A stretch of 64,000 nucleotides of DNA from Luteipulveratus flavus (GCF_029439465.1 NZ_JAROAV010000008.1:186001-250000); one strand, 5' to 3'; counted from the stretch's first letter, positions 36,604-47,138 are shown. Numbers and translations are program-made. Notes: generated by a model from the sequence alone, not told the origin.

Positions 36604-37265
36604 GGCGTCACCGGCGTGCGCTCGGCCTGGGGAACCGCGTCGGGTCGGCGCAGGTAGAGCGGCTGCGGTTCCAGCAGCGACTCGCCGCGGCGGAGGGCGC
36701 CGGTCACGAACGTCGCGAGCGCGCCGGCGCTGACGTCCAGCTGGGGCAGTGCGTGCGGAAGCGCCTCGGGGTACAGCTCGGTGCCGCGGCCGGCGGTGGG
36801 CAGGCCGCGCAGGTGTCCCGGCAGCTCGGCCGGGCGCGCGACGTCGGGGCCGTCGGTGCGGCGGACGCCCTCGTCGGTGACGTCGTACGCGGCCCAGTAG
36901 ACCTCTTTGCGCCGTGCGTCCGTCGCGACCAGGAACCGCCGGGTCTGGCCGGCGGCGAACGTCGCGTGCGCGAGGGCGTCCAGGCTGCAGACGCCGTGGA
37001 CGGGAACGCCGAGCGCCAGGCCCATGGTGCGTGCGGTGACGATGCCGACGCGCAGGCCGGTGAACGGGCCGGGCCCGACGCCGACCGCGACGGCGCTCAG
37101 GTCGCGCGGACGCAGCCCGGCCTCGCGCAGCACGTCGCGGATCGTCGGGGTCAGCAGCTCGGTGTGACGCCGGGTGTCGGTGTGCGCCTGCTCGGCGACG
37201 ACGGTCGCGCCGTCGTGAACGGCGACCGTGACCGCCTGCGTGGCGGTGTCGATGGCGAGAAGCAC
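36600..37265 (-). CDS. tsaB: t6A synthesis partner TsaB
   Basis: Non-catalytic ASKHA-fold partner of TsaD, 221 residues: LLAIDTATQAVTVAVHDG, HTELLTPTIRDVLREAGL, VGVGPGPFTGLRVGIVTART and VPVHGVCSLDALAHA. It lacks the metal-binding HxxxH of TsaD, as expected. Overlaps rimI by 4 nt; 64 nt separate it from tsaE. Confidence 0.95.
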   Translation of the reverse strand: MLLAIDTATQAVTVAVHDGATVVAEQAHTDTRRHTELLTPTIRDVLREAGLRPRDLSAVAVGVGPGPFTGLRVGIVTARTMGLALGVPVHGVCSLDALAHATFAAGQTRRFLVATDARRKEVYWAAYDVTDEGVRRTDGPDVARPAELPGHLRGLPTAGRGTELYPEALPHALPQLDVSAGALATFVTGALRRGESLLEPQPLYLRRPDAVPQAERTPVTP

Positions 37266-37329
37266 GCCCGCCAGGCTAACCAGCGAGGCCGCCTCTCACC
37301 GAATCCACGCGGTCGTGGAGGCCGATCCG

Positions 37330-37797
37330 TCAGCGGAGCGCGTCCAGGACCGCGTCCCAGCGCGGACCGGTACCCACCAGCTCGATCCGACGCTCGTCGT
37401 CGCCCGACAACGTGACCGTGAGGTACTCCTCGTTCAGGCTCTCGGCGAGCCCGGCGCCCCACTCGACGATCGTCACCGCGTCGTCCAGCTCGGCGTCCAG
37501 GTCCAGGTCGTCCAGCTCGGCCGAGCCGTGCAGCCGGTAGGCGTCGACGTGCACCAGCTCGGGTCCGTCGCCGAGCGGTGGGTGGACGCGGGCGACCACG
37601 AACGTCGGGGACGTGATGGGTCCGCGGACGTCGAGACCGCGGGCGATGCCCTGGGTCATCGTCGTCTTGCCGGCGCCCAGGCCCCCGGTGAGGACGAGCA
37701 GGTCACCGGCGCGCAGCAGTGCCCCCAACCGCTCGCCGAACGACTGCGTCGCGTCGGCGTCCGGCGTCGCGACGACGAGGCGGTCAGACACCGGCAC
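37330..37797 (-). CDS. tsaE: t6A synthesis ATPase TsaE
   Basis: A 155-residue P-loop ATPase required for the TsaBDE cycle: LLVLTGGLGAGKTTMTQGIA (Walker A), SPTFVVARVHPP, VHVDAYRL (switch region) and VTIVEWGAGLAE. Length normal. The start lies 14 nt inside the end of the upstream hydrolase gene, so the two are co-translated. Confidence 0.96.
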   Translation of the reverse strand: MPVSDRLVVATPDADATQSFGERLGALLRAGDLLVLTGGLGAGKTTMTQGIARGLDVRGPITSPTFVVARVHPPLGDGPELVHVDAYRLHGSAELDDLDLDAELDDAVTIVEWGAGLAESLNEEYLTVTLSGDDERRIELVGTGPRWDAVLDALR

Positions 37798-38941
37798 GCC
37801 CCCGCGAGCGTCCAGCCGTCCCGCGTCGCCGTCCGGTCAGGTCGGTGACGGTGCGCCGGACGCGTGGGCGGCGGCGCGGCCGCTCGACGGCGCGGTCGGC
37901 CCGCTGGAGCAGCGCGAGCAGCTGCTCGTTGACCAGGTCCGGGTGCTCCAGCATCAGGACGTGCCCGCCGCTGGTGACGACCACGTGCTCCGCGCCGGGG
38001 ACCGCGGCGACGATCGCCTCGGAGTGGTCCGGCGGGGTGAGCCGGTCCTCGGTGCCGTTCATCACCAGCGTCTCGACGCCGTCCAGCGCGGTGAGCCCGT
38101 CGAACCGGTGGTGCTCCATCAGCGTCGGGAGGAACGCGCCGATCACGTGCAGCCGGGTGGCGAAGATCATGTCCGCAGTGAGCCGGATGATCGAGCGCGG
38201 GACGTGCGAGGCGAACGAGAAATGGTGGACCGCGAGCTCCTCGACCTCCTGCCCTGCCCGCAGGGCCTGCCGGACCAGGTCCTGCTGGTTGGCCAGGCGC
38301 GAGACCGCGGACGGCCCGAGGCGGTGCACGACGGCGCCGAGGTGCTGGCCGAGGCCCCAGTCGACGTTGCGGAGCCCGCCGGCGCTGGTCGACAGCAGCC
38401 CGACACCGATGACGCGCTCGCGCATGACCTCCGGGTGCTGCTCGGCGAACGCCATCACCGCCATGCCGCCCATGGAGTGGCCGATCAGCACGATCTCGCC
38501 CTCGGGGGTCGTCTCGCGGATGACCGCGGCGAGGTCGTCACCCAGCTGACCGACCTCGTACGAGGAGTCCTCCCCCTCCTCCGACCGGCCGTGGCCGCGG
38601 TGGTCCCACAGGACGATCCGGTAGCCCGCCTCGCGCAGCGCCCGCCGCTGGAACACCCAGCCGGTGAGGTTGAGCGTGTACCCGTGGGTGAGGACCACCG
38701 TCGTACGGCTCGACGCGTCGTCGCGCGCGTGATCGATCTCGACGTGCAGCGGGACGCCGTCGGCGGCGATGACGACGCGCTCCTCGTCCGGGGTCTCGAC
38801 GTAGTCGCAGCCGTCGTCCGGGGGGCGCTCGGTGCGCCGGTTCCGGACGAGCTGCCCGACGGCCAGGCCGGCGACGCCCGCAGCACCCGCCACGGCCGCT
38901 CCGACTCCCCAGCGCAGTGCGCTCTGTCGTGTCGACGTCAC
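37784..38941 (-). CDS. Alpha/beta hydrolase with N-terminal membrane segment
   Basis: A 385-residue hydrolase. N-terminal hydrophobic helix (VGAAVAGAAGVAGLAVGQLV) anchors or exports it; the hydrolase core shows TTVVLTHGYTLNLTGWVFQR, LWDHRGHGRSE, the nucleophile elbow LIGHSMGGMAVMAFAEQHP (Ser), Asp in MNGTEDRLTPP and His in VVVTSGGHVLMLEHP. A basic C-terminal tail follows. The substrate is unknown; this gene is regularly found between alr and tsaE in actinobacteria, which suggests an envelope role. GTG 38941 is the start that keeps the helix at the N-terminus. Confidence 0.88.
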   Translation of the reverse strand: MTSTRQSALRWGVGAAVAGAAGVAGLAVGQLVRNRRTERPPDDGCDYVETPDEERVVIAADGVPLHVEIDHARDDASSRTTVVLTHGYTLNLTGWVFQRRALREAGYRIVLWDHRGHGRSEEGEDSSYEVGQLGDDLAAVIRETTPEGEIVLIGHSMGGMAVMAFAEQHPEVMRERVIGVGLLSTSAGGLRNVDWGLGQHLGAVVHRLGPSAVSRLANQQDLVRQALRAGQEVEELAVHHFSFASHVPRSIIRLTADMIFATRLHVIGAFLPTLMEHHRFDGLTALDGVETLVMNGTEDRLTPPDHSEAIVAAVPGAEHVVVTSGGHVLMLEHPDLVNEQLLALLQRADRAVERPRRRPRVRRTVTDLTGRRRGTAGRSRGRAGV

Positions 38942-39022
38942 GCGGGCCAGTGTCGCAGCAACCCCACCGCGTCCCGGTGAGGACCCGGTCACACGGCCGT
39001 CCGCCGGCCGGCCGGGCACCTG

Positions 39023-40192
39023 TCAGCCGACCGGTCGACCCGCCTCGTGACCGGCGGAGTCCCCGACGTAGATCCGCGGCAGACGGGTGCTCATCCGCGT
39101 CACGATCTCGTAGGAGATGGTGCCCGCGGCGTCCGCCCAGTCCTGGGCGGTGGGCTCGCCGCCGTCACCGGGGCCGAGCAGCACGACCGGCTCCCCCGCC
39201 TCGACGGGCAGGTCGCCCACGTCGACGACGAACTGGTCCATGCACACCCGCCCCGCGACGGTGAACCGCTGCCCGGCGACCTGCACCGGCCCGACGTTCG
39301 ACGCGTGCCTCGGGACGCCGTCGGCGTACCCCATCGGCACGTCGACCAGCGTCGTCTCGTGCTCGGTGACGTACGTGTGCCCGTAGCTGACGCCCTGGCC
39401 GGCCGGGACCCGCTTGGCGACGGTGGCGCGCGCCGTCACGGTCATCGCCGGCCGCAACCCGAAGTCGGCCGGGTCGCCGAGCTGCGGGACGGGGCTCAGC
39501 CCGTACACCGCCAGGCCCGGGCGAACCATGTCCCAGGCCGCCGACGGGGTGGTCAGCGTGGCCGCCGAGTTGGACATGTGGCGTACCTGCAGCCGCAGCC
39601 CCGCGCGCTCGGCGTCCTCGACCCGCTCGGCGAACAGCTGCTGCTGCTGGAGCACGGTCGGGTGCTCCGGGGCGTCGGCGTACGCGAAGTGGGTGAAGAT
39701 GCCGACGACCTCGACCGCGCCCTCCGCCTGGAGCCGCGCCGCTGCGTCGCGCAGGAGGTCCCAGTCCTTGCCGTACGCGCCGTTGCGGGCCAGGCCGGTG
39801 TCGGCCTTGAGCTGGACCCGGGCCGTCCGCCCGGCCGCGCGGGCCGCCTCGGCGACCTGCTCGATCTCCCAGACCGCGGGCACCCCGATGTCGATGCCCT
39901 GCTGGATCGCGGGGCCGAAGTCGACGCCCGGCGCGTGCAGCCAGGTGAGCAGGGGTGCATCGATCCCGGCCGCCCGCAGCTGCAGCGCCTCGGACAGCTG
40001 AGCCACGCCCAGCCATCCGGCGCCTCCGCGCAGCGCCGCGCGGGCACTGGGCACCAACCCGTGGCCGTACGCGTCGCCCTTGACCACGGCCATCACGCTC
40101 GCGTCCCCTGCGCGCCGGCTCAGCTCGGCCACGTTGTGCGCGATGGCGTCGAGATCGATGGTGACCCACGCGGTCATCTGGTCTGTGCTCAC
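39023..40192 (-). CDS. alr: Alanine racemase
   Basis: PLP enzyme making D-alanine for peptidoglycan, about 389 residues: VTIDLDAIAHNVAELSRRAG, PLP lysine in MAVVKGDAYGHGLVPSA, RHMSNSAATLTTPSAAWDMV, catalytic Tyr region GQGVSYGHTYVTEHETTLVD and GRVCMDQFVVDVGDLPVEAG. CATGCT lies 7 nt before the GTG at 40192 (leaderless pattern), which supports this start; an ATG at 40177 is possible. About 160 nt separate it from nnr, so it may start its own transcript. Confidence 0.95.
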   Translation of the reverse strand: MSTDQMTAWVTIDLDAIAHNVAELSRRAGDASVMAVVKGDAYGHGLVPSARAALRGGAGWLGVAQLSEALQLRAAGIDAPLLTWLHAPGVDFGPAIQQGIDIGVPAVWEIEQVAEAARAAGRTARVQLKADTGLARNGAYGKDWDLLRDAAARLQAEGAVEVVGIFTHFAYADAPEHPTVLQQQQLFAERVEDAERAGLRLQVRHMSNSAATLTTPSAAWDMVRPGLAVYGLSPVPQLGDPADFGLRPAMTVTARATVAKRVPAGQGVSYGHTYVTEHETTLVDVPMGYADGVPRHASNVGPVQVAGQRFTVAGRVCMDQFVVDVGDLPVEAGEPVVLLGPGDGGEPTAQDWADAAGTISYEIVTRMSTRLPRIYVGDSAGHEAGRPVG

Positions 40193-40270
40193 CGGCCCAA
40201 GCATGCACCACCGCCACAGCCGACCCTGGCCGCTGCTCATCTGCGACCGCTGAAGAGCAGATCCGGGCGC

Positions 40271-40338
40271 GCGGCCCTGCCCGACCGGGGCCGCTTTCCA
40301 CGACATCGCGGCACCGGGGCCCTGCCTGTCCGGGGCGA
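40271..40338. repeat. Degenerate GC-rich repeats upstream of alr
   Basis: GGCCCTGCCCGACCGGGGC (from 40273) recurs as GGCCCTGCCTGTCCGGGGC (from about 40318), 16 of 19 positions equal. The first copy also forms GCGGCCC/GGGCCGC (40271-40277, 40288-40294). It fills the nnr-alr gap and may terminate nnr. Confidence 0.5.
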
Positions 40339-40356
40339 CGACCGCTCGGCGGCCGG

Positions 40357-41817
40357 TCAGCGGCGCAGGAGGCGAGCGACCGTACGACCGAGCTGGTGAG
40401 CGACGTCCATCGCCCGGACCGGACCGCCGGGGTTCGCGTCGTCGGCGGCGACACCGTGCACGAGGGCGGCGACCGAGCCGGCGTCCAGGGGCGACAGGCC
40501 GCTGGCCAGCAGCGCCCCGGCGAGGCCGGCCAGGACGTCCCCGGAGCCGGCCGTCGCGAGCCAGGCGGGCGCGTCCGACTGGGTCCGGACCGGGAGCCCG
40601 GCCGAGGACGGTGGCACGACCGCCGTCACGGCGCCCTTGAGCAGCACCGTCACGTCGAGGTGGTCGGCGACCCGCCGCGCGATCTCGACCGGCGCCCGGC
40701 GTACGGCGTCGTCGGGCAGGTCACCGAGCTCGAGCCGGCGCGCCAGCCGCAGCAGCTCACCGGCGTGCGGGGTCAGCAGGGTCGGCGCGGAGCGGGACTC
40801 CTCCAGCAGGTCCAGGCCACCGGCGTCCAGCAGGACCGGGAGGTCGGACTCCAGGGCCTCCCGCACGACGCGCAGCTGGTCGTCGTCGGCGTTCTCGGCA
40901 TCCAGGCCGGACCCGATCGCCCACGCCTGGACGCGGCCCTCCCCGAACACGCACTCCGGCACGAGCGAGCGCAGCAGGTCCGTCGGACGGCGCGGGCCGA
41001 CGTACCGCACCATGCCGACCCCGGCGGTGACGGCGGCGGTGACGTTCATGACCGGGGCGCCGGTGTACTGCTCGCCGCCGGCCACGACGCCCAGGACGCC
41101 GCGGGAGTACTTGTCGTCGGTCGGCGTCGGCACCGGCCACAGCCGCGCGACGTCCTCGTAGGTGAGGCGCTCGACGGCGGGCGACGACGGCTCGGGCACC
41201 CCGATGTCGACCACCGTCAGCAGGCCGGTTGCCGGCTCCGTCGGCGGCATCAGGTGCACCGGCTTGGTCAGGCCGAAGGTGACCGTCTCGTCGGCGTACA
41301 CCGCGTCCGAGGCGACCAGACCGGCCGGGTCCGCCCCGGAGGGCAGGTCGACCGCGATGACGTACGCGTCGTCGGAGACGAGGTCCGGCAGAGCGGCGAG
41401 GTGGTCCGGCAGGCCCGGACGCCCGCCGATGCCGGTCACTCCGTCGAGGATCAGGTCGGCCTCACCGAGCGCGGTCCGCACCTCGCCGGGAGCCGCGCCG
41501 TCGCGCCACTCCAGCACGATCGCCCCAGCGTCGCGCGCAGCGGCGAGGGCGGCCTCGTGCGCCCGCGACCCGACCAGGACGACCACGACGGGATGCCCCG
41601 CCTCGGCCAGCAGGGCACCGGCGTACAGGGCGTCGCCGCCGTTGTCCCCCGACCCGGCGAGCACGACCACGGCGTCGCTGTCGCGCTCCTCCAGCCGCGC
41701 TCGCGCCACCCCGGCGAGTCCGGTCGCGGCGCGCTGCATCAGCTCGCCGTCGGCCAGGCCCTCCATCGCGGCGCTCTCGGCGGCCCGGACGTCTTCGACG
41801 GAGTAGGCCCGAATCAT
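40357..41817 (-). CDS. nnr: Bifunctional NAD(P)HX epimerase / ADP-dependent dehydratase
   Basis: Repairs hydrated NAD(P)H. The 486-residue fusion has the YjeF_N epimerase domain first (about 1-215: AGSGDNGGDALYAGALLAEA, VIAVDLPSGADP) and the ribokinase-like dehydratase second (about 225-486: KYSRGVLGVVAGGEQYTGAP, TLLTPHAGELLRLA, LATAGSGDVLAGLAGALLAS). Both active-site motif sets are present. Lies 10 nt after acpS in the leftward run from glmS. The position between acpS and alr is conserved in actinobacteria. Confidence 0.95.
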   Translation of the reverse strand: MIRAYSVEDVRAAESAAMEGLADGELMQRAATGLAGVARARLEERDSDAVVVLAGSGDNGGDALYAGALLAEAGHPVVVVLVGSRAHEAALAAARDAGAIVLEWRDGAAPGEVRTALGEADLILDGVTGIGGRPGLPDHLAALPDLVSDDAYVIAVDLPSGADPAGLVASDAVYADETVTFGLTKPVHLMPPTEPATGLLTVVDIGVPEPSSPAVERLTYEDVARLWPVPTPTDDKYSRGVLGVVAGGEQYTGAPVMNVTAAVTAGVGMVRYVGPRRPTDLLRSLVPECVFGEGRVQAWAIGSGLDAENADDDQLRVVREALESDLPVLLDAGGLDLLEESRSAPTLLTPHAGELLRLARRLELGDLPDDAVRRAPVEIARRVADHLDVTVLLKGAVTAVVPPSSAGLPVRTQSDAPAWLATAGSGDVLAGLAGALLASGLSPLDAGSVAALVHGVAADDANPGGPVRAMDVAHQLGRTVARLLRR

Positions 41818-41827
41818 GGTGGTACTC

Positions 41828-42178
41828 CTAGCCTTCGGCGATCACGACGGCCGAGGCGATGCCGGCGTCGTGACTGATCGACAGGTGCAGGTGAGTCACT
41901 CCGAGGTCGGCCGCGCGCGCACGTACGGTGCCCGCGGTCACCAGCTCGGGCTGCCCGCCGTCGCGCCGGACGACCGTCACGTCCGTCCAGTGCAGCCCGG
42001 ACGGGGCACCGAGCGCCTTCGCGAGCGCCTCCTTGGCCGCGAACCGGGCGGCGAGGGAGTTGATCGGCAGGTCGGACTCCTCGACGGTGAACAGCCGGGC
42101 GCGCAGCATGGGCGTGCGCTCCAGCGTCTGCTCGAAGCGCGCGACGTCGACCACGTCGATCCCGACCCCGACGATCAT
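41828..42178 (-). CDS. acpS: Holo-[acyl-carrier-protein] synthase
   Basis: Transfers 4'-phosphopantetheine from CoA to ACP. A 116-residue protein with both metal/substrate motifs: [20 protein letters not shown] (Asp) and [20 protein letters not shown] (Glu, Lys), and the closing [18 protein letters not shown]. Upstream of it, between glmS and acpS, is a 30-bp hairpin, so it may have its own promoter or depend on read-through. Confidence 0.96.
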   Translation of the reverse strand: MIVGVGIDVVDVARFEQTLERTPMLRARLFTVEESDLPINSLAARFAAKEALAKALGAPSGLHWTDVTVVRRDGGQPELVTAGTVRARAADLGVTHLHLSISHDAGIASAVVIAEG

Positions 42179-42190
42179 CCGCCGGCCATC

Positions 42191-42264
42191 GCTGCTCGAA
42201 CTGCGTCTGGTGTTCCTGACCGTGTTCGAGCTGCGTCAGGAACACCAGACGCAGTTCGAGCGGC
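42191..42264. repeat. 30-bp inverted repeat between glmS and acpS
   Basis: Arms 42191-42220 and 42235-42264; the inner 27 bp (from CTGCGTCTGGTGTTCCTGAC outward) pair perfectly and a G-T pair interrupts the outer end. The 14-nt loop contains CGTGTTCGAGC. It starts 11 nt after the glmS stop. Strong candidate terminator or a mobile-type palindromic repeat. Confidence 0.9.
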
Positions 42265-42275
42265 AGGCCGGGCGA

Positions 42276-44129
42276 TCACTCGACCGTGACGGACTTGGCG
42301 AGGTTGCGCGGCTGGTCGACGTCCAGACCCTTGGCCGTGGACAGGTGCAGGGCGAACACCTGCAGCGGGACGACGGTGAGCAGCGGCGCGAGCATCGGCG
42401 AGGTCGCGGGCACCCGGATGATCTCGTCGGCGAACGGCTCGACGGCCGTGTCGCCCTCCTGCGCGATGACCAGCGTGCGGGCGCCGCGGGCCCGGATCTC
42501 CTGGATGTTGGAGACGACCTTGCCGTGCAGCCCGTGCGGCGTGTCCGGGCCGGGAACGACGATGAACACCGGCTGCCCGGGCTCGATCAGCGCGATCGGG
42601 CCGTGCTTGAGCTCGCCGGCGGCGAACCCCTCCGCGTGGATGTACGCCAGCTCCTTCAGCTTCAGCGCGCCCTCCATGGCGACGGGGTACCCGACGTGCC
42701 GGCCCAGGAACAGCACCGACCGGGTGTCGGCCATGAACCGGGCGATCTCCCGCACGCGGCCCATCGATCCGAGCAGCTGCTCGATCTTGCCCGGGACCTG
42801 GTGCAGCTCCTTCAGCACGGCCGCGGCGTCGTCGGCGTACGAGCCGCCCCGCAGCTGAGCCAGGTAGAGGCCCAGGACGTAGCAGGCGGTGATCTGGGCC
42901 AGGAACGCCTTGGTCGAGGCGACGGCGATCTCGGGACCGGCGTGGGTGTAGAGGACGGCGTCGGACTCGCGCGGGATGGTCGAGCCGTGCGTGTTGCACA
43001 CCGAGACGGTGAGGGCGCCGAGGTCGCGGGCGTGCTTGACGGCCATCAGTGTGTCCATGGTCTCGCCGGACTGGCTGATGGACACCACCAGCGTCCGCTC
43101 GCTGACGATCGGCTCGCAGTAGCGGAACTCGTGGGCGAGCGCGACCTCGACGGGGATGCGGGTCCAGTGCTCGATGGCGTACTTGGCTACCATGCCGGCG
43201 TACGCGGCCGTCCCGCACGCGACGATCGTGATGCGGTCGATGTCCTTCAGCTGCTGCTCGGAGATGCGCAGCTCGTCCAGGACGAGGTGACCGTCCTCGT
43301 CCGTACGCCCGAGCAGCGTGTCGCCGACGGCGTGCGGCTGCTCGTGGATCTCCTTCTCCATGAAGGTGTCGTAGCCGCCCTTCTCGGCGGCCGCGGCGTC
43401 CCAGGTGACCTCGAAGGCCTTGCCCTGCGCGGGCGTCCCGTCGAAGTTCACGACGGTCGCACCGGCCGGGGTGATGGTGACGATCTGGTCCTGCTCCAGT
43501 TCCAGGGCGTTACGGGTGTAGCCGATGAACGCGGCCACGTCGGAGCCCAGGAAGTTCTCCCCGTCGCCGAGGCCGACGACCAGCGGCGAGTTGCGGCGGG
43601 CGCCGACCACGACGTCCGGCGCGTCGGCGTGCACCGCGAGCAGGGTGAACGCCCCCTCCAGCCGCGCCACGACCGACCGCATTGCCTCGGTGAGATCGCC
43701 GTCGTACGCGCGGGCCAGCAGCTGGGCGACGACCTCGGTGTCGGTCTCGGAGGCGAACGCGACGCCCTCGTCCAGCAGCTCGCCCTTCAGCGAGTGGAAG
43801 TTCTCGATGATGCCGTTGTGGATGACGGCGAGCTTGCCGTCGGTGCCGCCGCGGTGCGGGTGGGCGTTCGCGTCGGTCGGGCCGCCGTGGGTCGCCCAGC
43901 GGGTGTGGCCGATCCCGGTGCTCGACGCCTCGAGCGGCTGCTCCTCCAGGACCGCGCGCAGGTTGGCGAGCTTGCCGGCCTTCTTCCGGGTCGAGACGTG
44001 ATCGCCGTCGACCAGGGCCACTCCGGCCGAGTCGTACCCGCGGTACTCCAGGCGGGCGAGCCCCTCCAGCACGACGTCCAGGGCTTTGCCGTCGGCACTG
44101 CTGCCGACGTATCCGACGATTCCACACAT
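42276..44129 (-). CDS. glmS: Glucosamine-6-phosphate synthase (isomerising)
   Basis: First step of UDP-GlcNAc synthesis. 617 residues: N-terminal glutaminase domain beginning [20 protein letters not shown] (catalytic Cys2) with [18 protein letters not shown], then two SIS isomerase domains ([40 protein letters not shown]) and the C-terminal [17 protein letters not shown] lies 7 nt before the ATG (leaderless pattern). Divergent from coaA. Complete and typical. Confidence 0.98.
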   Translation of the reverse strand: MCGIVGYVGSSADGKALDVVLEGLARLEYRGYDSAGVALVDGDHVSTRKKAGKLANLRAVLEEQPLEASSTGIGHTRWATHGGPTDANAHPHRGGTDGKLAVIHNGIIENFHSLKGELLDEGVAFASETDTEVVAQLLARAYDGDLTEAMRSVVARLEGAFTLLAVHADAPDVVVGARRNSPLVVGLGDGENFLGSDVAAFIGYTRNALELEQDQIVTITPAGATVVNFDGTPAQGKAFEVTWDAAAAEKGGYDTFMEKEIHEQPHAVGDTLLGRTDEDGHLVLDELRISEQQLKDIDRITIVACGTAAYAGMVAKYAIEHWTRIPVEVALAHEFRYCEPIVSERTLVVSISQSGETMDTLMAVKHARDLGALTVSVCNTHGSTIPRESDAVLYTHAGPEIAVASTKAFLAQITACYVLGLYLAQLRGGSYADDAAAVLKELHQVPGKIEQLLGSMGRVREIARFMADTRSVLFLGRHVGYPVAMEGALKLKELAYIHAEGFAAGELKHGPIALIEPGQPVFIVVPGPDTPHGLHGKVVSNIQEIRARGARTLVIAQEGDTAVEPFADEIIRVPATSPMLAPLLTVVPLQVFALHLSTAKGLDVDQPRNLAKSVTVE

Positions 44130-44202
44130 GCCCGGCAGCCTAGAGCCTCCGCCGAGTGCTCCCGTTCACGCCAGTGGTTCCGGCTGCTGGCACCATGGTC
44201 GC

Positions 44203-45171
44203 GTGACTCGACACACCGGAGAGCTCGCCGTCCCGCTGCTGCCGTCGCCGTACGTGCAGCTGGACCGCGAGGACTGGGCACGGCTGCGCAAGGCCCACCC
44301 GATGAGCCTGGACGCCGCCGACGTCGAGCGCCTCTCCGGTCTCGGCGAGCCCGTCGACCTGCGCGAGGTCGAGGAGATCTACCTGCCGCTGTCGCGGCTG
44401 CTGAACTTCTACGTGGGCGCGACGTCCGGGCTGCACCGGGTGACGTCGTCCTTCCTCGGGGAGCAGCCGGCCAAGACGCCGTTCGTCATCGGCATCGCCG
44501 GGTCCGTCGCGGTCGGCAAGTCCACCACCGCGCGAGTGCTGCGCGAGCTGCTCTCCCGCTGGGAGGACACCCCGCGCGTCGAGCTCATCACCACCGACGG
44601 CTTCCTGCTGCCCAACTCCGAGCTCGAGCGCCGAGGCCTGCTGGAACGCAAGGGTTTTCCCGAGTCGTACGACCGGCGCGCCCTGGTCCGCTTCGTCTCG
44701 GAGGTGAAGTCCGGCAAGCCCGAGGTGACCGCGCCCGTCTACTCACACCTCTCGTACGACATCGTCCCGGACGAGCAGATCGTGGTCCGCCGTCCGGACG
44801 TCCTCATCGTCGAGGGCCTCAACGTCCTGCAGCCGGCCACCTCGACCGCCGAGCTGCGCTCGACCCTCGCCCTGTCGGACTTCTTCGACTTCTCCGTGTA
44901 CGTCGACGCCGCCGAGCGCGACATCCGGCGCTGGTACGTCGACCGGTTCCTCTCCCTGCGTGAGACCGCCTTCGCCGACCCGCAGTCCTACTTCCACCGG
45001 TTCGCGTCGCTGTCGGACGACGACGCGGTCGACCTCGCCACGAAGATCTGGGAGTCGATCAACCACCCGAACCTGTCGGACAACATCGAGCCGACCCGCA
45101 CTCGCGCCACGCTGGTGATGCAGAAGGGCGCCGACCACGCGGTGCAGCAGGTCCTGCTGCGCAAGCTCTGA
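44203..45171 (+). CDS. coaA: Type I pantothenate kinase
   Basis: First committed step of CoA synthesis. 322 residues: [20 protein letters not shown], Walker [59 protein letters not shown] and [11 protein letters not shown]. The GTG at 44203 gives the normal family length; the upstream extension has no homologous look. Divergent from glmS across a 73-nt gap. acpS, the enzyme that uses CoA, is nearby on the other strand. Confidence 0.96.
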   Translation: MTRHTGELAVPLLPSPYVQLDREDWARLRKAHPMSLDAADVERLSGLGEPVDLREVEEIYLPLSRLLNFYVGATSGLHRVTSSFLGEQPAKTPFVIGIAGSVAVGKSTTARVLRELLSRWEDTPRVELITTDGFLLPNSELERRGLLERKGFPESYDRRALVRFVSEVKSGKPEVTAPVYSHLSYDIVPDEQIVVRRPDVLIVEGLNVLQPATSTAELRSTLALSDFFDFSVYVDAAERDIRRWYVDRFLSLRETAFADPQSYFHRFASLSDDDAVDLATKIWESINHPNLSDNIEPTRTRATLVMQKGADHAVQQVLLRKL

Positions 45172-45210
45172 GCGCGTCGCGCACACGCGGTCGGCCGGGC
45201 ACGCCGTCCG

Positions 45211-45600
45211 TCAGGACGCCTCGCGCCGCTGCCGGTCGCTGACGTCGTCGATGAACGCACCGTCCTCGTCGACCAGCAGGTCGGCCAGGTCGCCGTGGCG
45301 CTCACGCTCCTCCTCGGCCCGCACCTGCCGCTGCGCCGCGCTCGCTCGGCGTCGCCGGGCCCAGGCCAGCATCCAGAGTCCGGCGAACAGGGCGACGACC
45401 GCCGCAGTCCCCAGCACGAAGCCGAGCACGCCGAACAGGAAGCGGGCGCCGCTGGTCGCCGCCGCGCCCTCGTCCTGCGACCCGAGGTCCGGAGCGACCC
45501 CGCGACCCAGCATCGCGCCGCCGACTCCCGCGAGCACGGAGAGCACGAACGTCGCCACCCAGTAGGTGATCGCGACGGGACGGCGGTGAAGATCGGGCAT
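45211..45600 (-). CDS. Small two-helix membrane protein
   Basis: A 129-residue protein with two TM helices ([20 protein letters not shown], about 9-30, and [20 protein letters not shown], about 54-75), then a basic segment [20 protein letters not shown] and an acidic C-terminus [19 protein letters not shown] do not recognise the family. The ATG at 45600 is the only start that places the first helix at the N-terminus. Convergent with coaA, divergent from fumC. Confidence 0.7.
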   Translation of the reverse strand: MPDLHRRPVAITYWVATFVLSVLAGVGGAMLGRGVAPDLGSQDEGAAATSGARFLFGVLGFVLGTAAVVALFAGLWMLAWARRRRASAAQRQVRAEEERERHGDLADLLVDEDGAFIDDVSDRQRREAS

Positions 45601-45717
45601 ACCCCCATTCTGCCGCCTGCGCACCCGCGGGGGACGCCAGACCCGCGAGTCGCGGGCGCCCGGCCGCCGGTGGGCGCCCTGGTGACGGGCGTCCGGCCCG
45701 GCTCCATGATGGGAGGC

Positions 45718-47118
45718 ATGGCTGACCACGCGACCAGGACCGAGCACGACTCGATGGGTGAGGTGGAGGTGCCGGCGGACGCGCTGTACGGCGCGCAGAC
45801 CGCCCGGGCCGTCGAGAACTTCCCGATCTCCGGCCAACGGGTGCCGGTCCCGGTGATCCACGCGCTCGCCCGGATCAAGGCGGCCGCAGCGCGGGTCAAC
45901 GCCGATCTCGGCGTCCTGGACCGCGCCCGGGCCGACGCGGTCGTGGCGGCAGCCACGGCGGTCGCCGACGGGAAGCACGACGACCAGTTCCCGATCGACG
46001 TCTTCCAGACCGGCTCGGGGACGTCCACGAACATGAACGTCAACGAGGTCGTCGCCCGGCTCGCCCACCTCGACTCCGGGGCGGACGTCCACCCCAACGA
46101 CCACGTCAACGCCGGCCAGTCCAGCAACGACACGTTCCCGACCGCGATCCGCGTCGCCGCCGCCTCCGCCCTGGCCGAGCGGCTCGACCCGGCCCTGGCG
46201 ACGCTGCAGGGCTCGCTGGAGCGCCAGTCGCGTGCGCTCGCCGACGTCGTGAAGTCCGGCCGTACGCACCTGATGGACGCCGTCCCCGTCACCCTCGGCC
46301 AAGAGCTCGCGGGGTACGCCCGCCAGATCGAGCTCGGGCGCGCCCGGATCGGCGAGGCGGCCGCGTACGTGCACGAGCTGCCGCTCGGCGGGACGGCCGC
46401 CGGTACCGGCCTGAACGCCCGTCCCGGGTTCGCCGCCGCGGTGATCGAGCAGGTCGCGCGGGACACCGGCCTGCCGCTGCGCGAGGCGGCCGACCACTTC
46501 GAGGCGCAGTCCACCCAGGACGCCGTGGTCGGGCTCTCCGGCGCGCTGCGGACGCTCGCCGTGTCGCTGACCAAGATCTGCAACGACCTGCGCTGGATGG
46601 GGTCCGGGCCGCGTGCAGGCCTCGCCGAGATCCGCCTGCCTGACCTGCAGCCGGGCTCGAGCATCATGCCGGGCAAGGTGAACCCGGTCCTGCCCGAGGC
46701 CACGCTCATGGTGTGCGCCCAGGTGATCGGGCACGACGCGACGATCACGGCGGCCGGGGCGAGCGGCGCGTTCGAGCTGAATGTCATGCTGCCGGTCATC
46801 GCCCGAGCGGTGATGGAGCAGATCGAGTTCCTCGCCGGTGCGTGCACCGCCCTCGCGACCCGGTGCATCGACGGCATCACCGCCGATGAGGAGCGCTGCC
46901 GCACGTACGCGGAGTCCTCACCCTCGATCGTGACGCCGCTCAACGCCTTCATCGGGTACGAGGCCGCAGCCGCCGTGGCGAAGCAGGCGCTGGCGCAGGG
47001 ACGCACGATCCGCGAGGTCGTGATCGACCGGGGGCACGTGGAGTCCGGCGAGCTCACCGAGGAGCAGCTGGACCGAGCCCTCGACGTCCTGGCCATGGCC
47101 AAGGGCGGTCACGGCTGA
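45718..47118 (+). CDS. fumC: Class II fumarate hydratase
   Basis: Interconverts fumarate and L-malate (TCA cycle). 466 residues, normal length: [77 protein letters not shown] and the superfamily signature [16 protein letters not shown] (catalytic Ser loop). Start chosen at ATG 45718; two in-frame ATGs lie 9 and 12 nt upstream. In M. tuberculosis fum also lies near coaA and phoH2. Confidence 0.97.
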   Translation: MADHATRTEHDSMGEVEVPADALYGAQTARAVENFPISGQRVPVPVIHALARIKAAAARVNADLGVLDRARADAVVAAATAVADGKHDDQFPIDVFQTGSGTSTNMNVNEVVARLAHLDSGADVHPNDHVNAGQSSNDTFPTAIRVAAASALAERLDPALATLQGSLERQSRALADVVKSGRTHLMDAVPVTLGQELAGYARQIELGRARIGEAAAYVHELPLGGTAAGTGLNARPGFAAAVIEQVARDTGLPLREAADHFEAQSTQDAVVGLSGALRTLAVSLTKICNDLRWMGSGPRAGLAEIRLPDLQPGSSIMPGKVNPVLPEATLMVCAQVIGHDATITAAGASGAFELNVMLPVIARAVMEQIEFLAGACTALATRCIDGITADEERCRTYAESSPSIVTPLNAFIGYEAAAAVAKQALAQGRTIREVVIDRGHVESGELTEEQLDRALDVLAMAKGGHG

Positions 47119-47138
47119 CCCGCCGCCGGGTGGGGAGA

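Noticed and set aside
44130-44202. Rearrangement breakpoint between two M. tuberculosis-like syntenic blocks at glmS/coaA
   Set aside because: glmS and coaA are, as I recall, also neighbours in other Micrococcales, so this is probably ordinary gene order for the group.
41928-44963. 1011-codon plus-strand frame opposite glmS
   Set aside because: Covers glmS antisense and runs out of frame into coaA; no recognisable domain.
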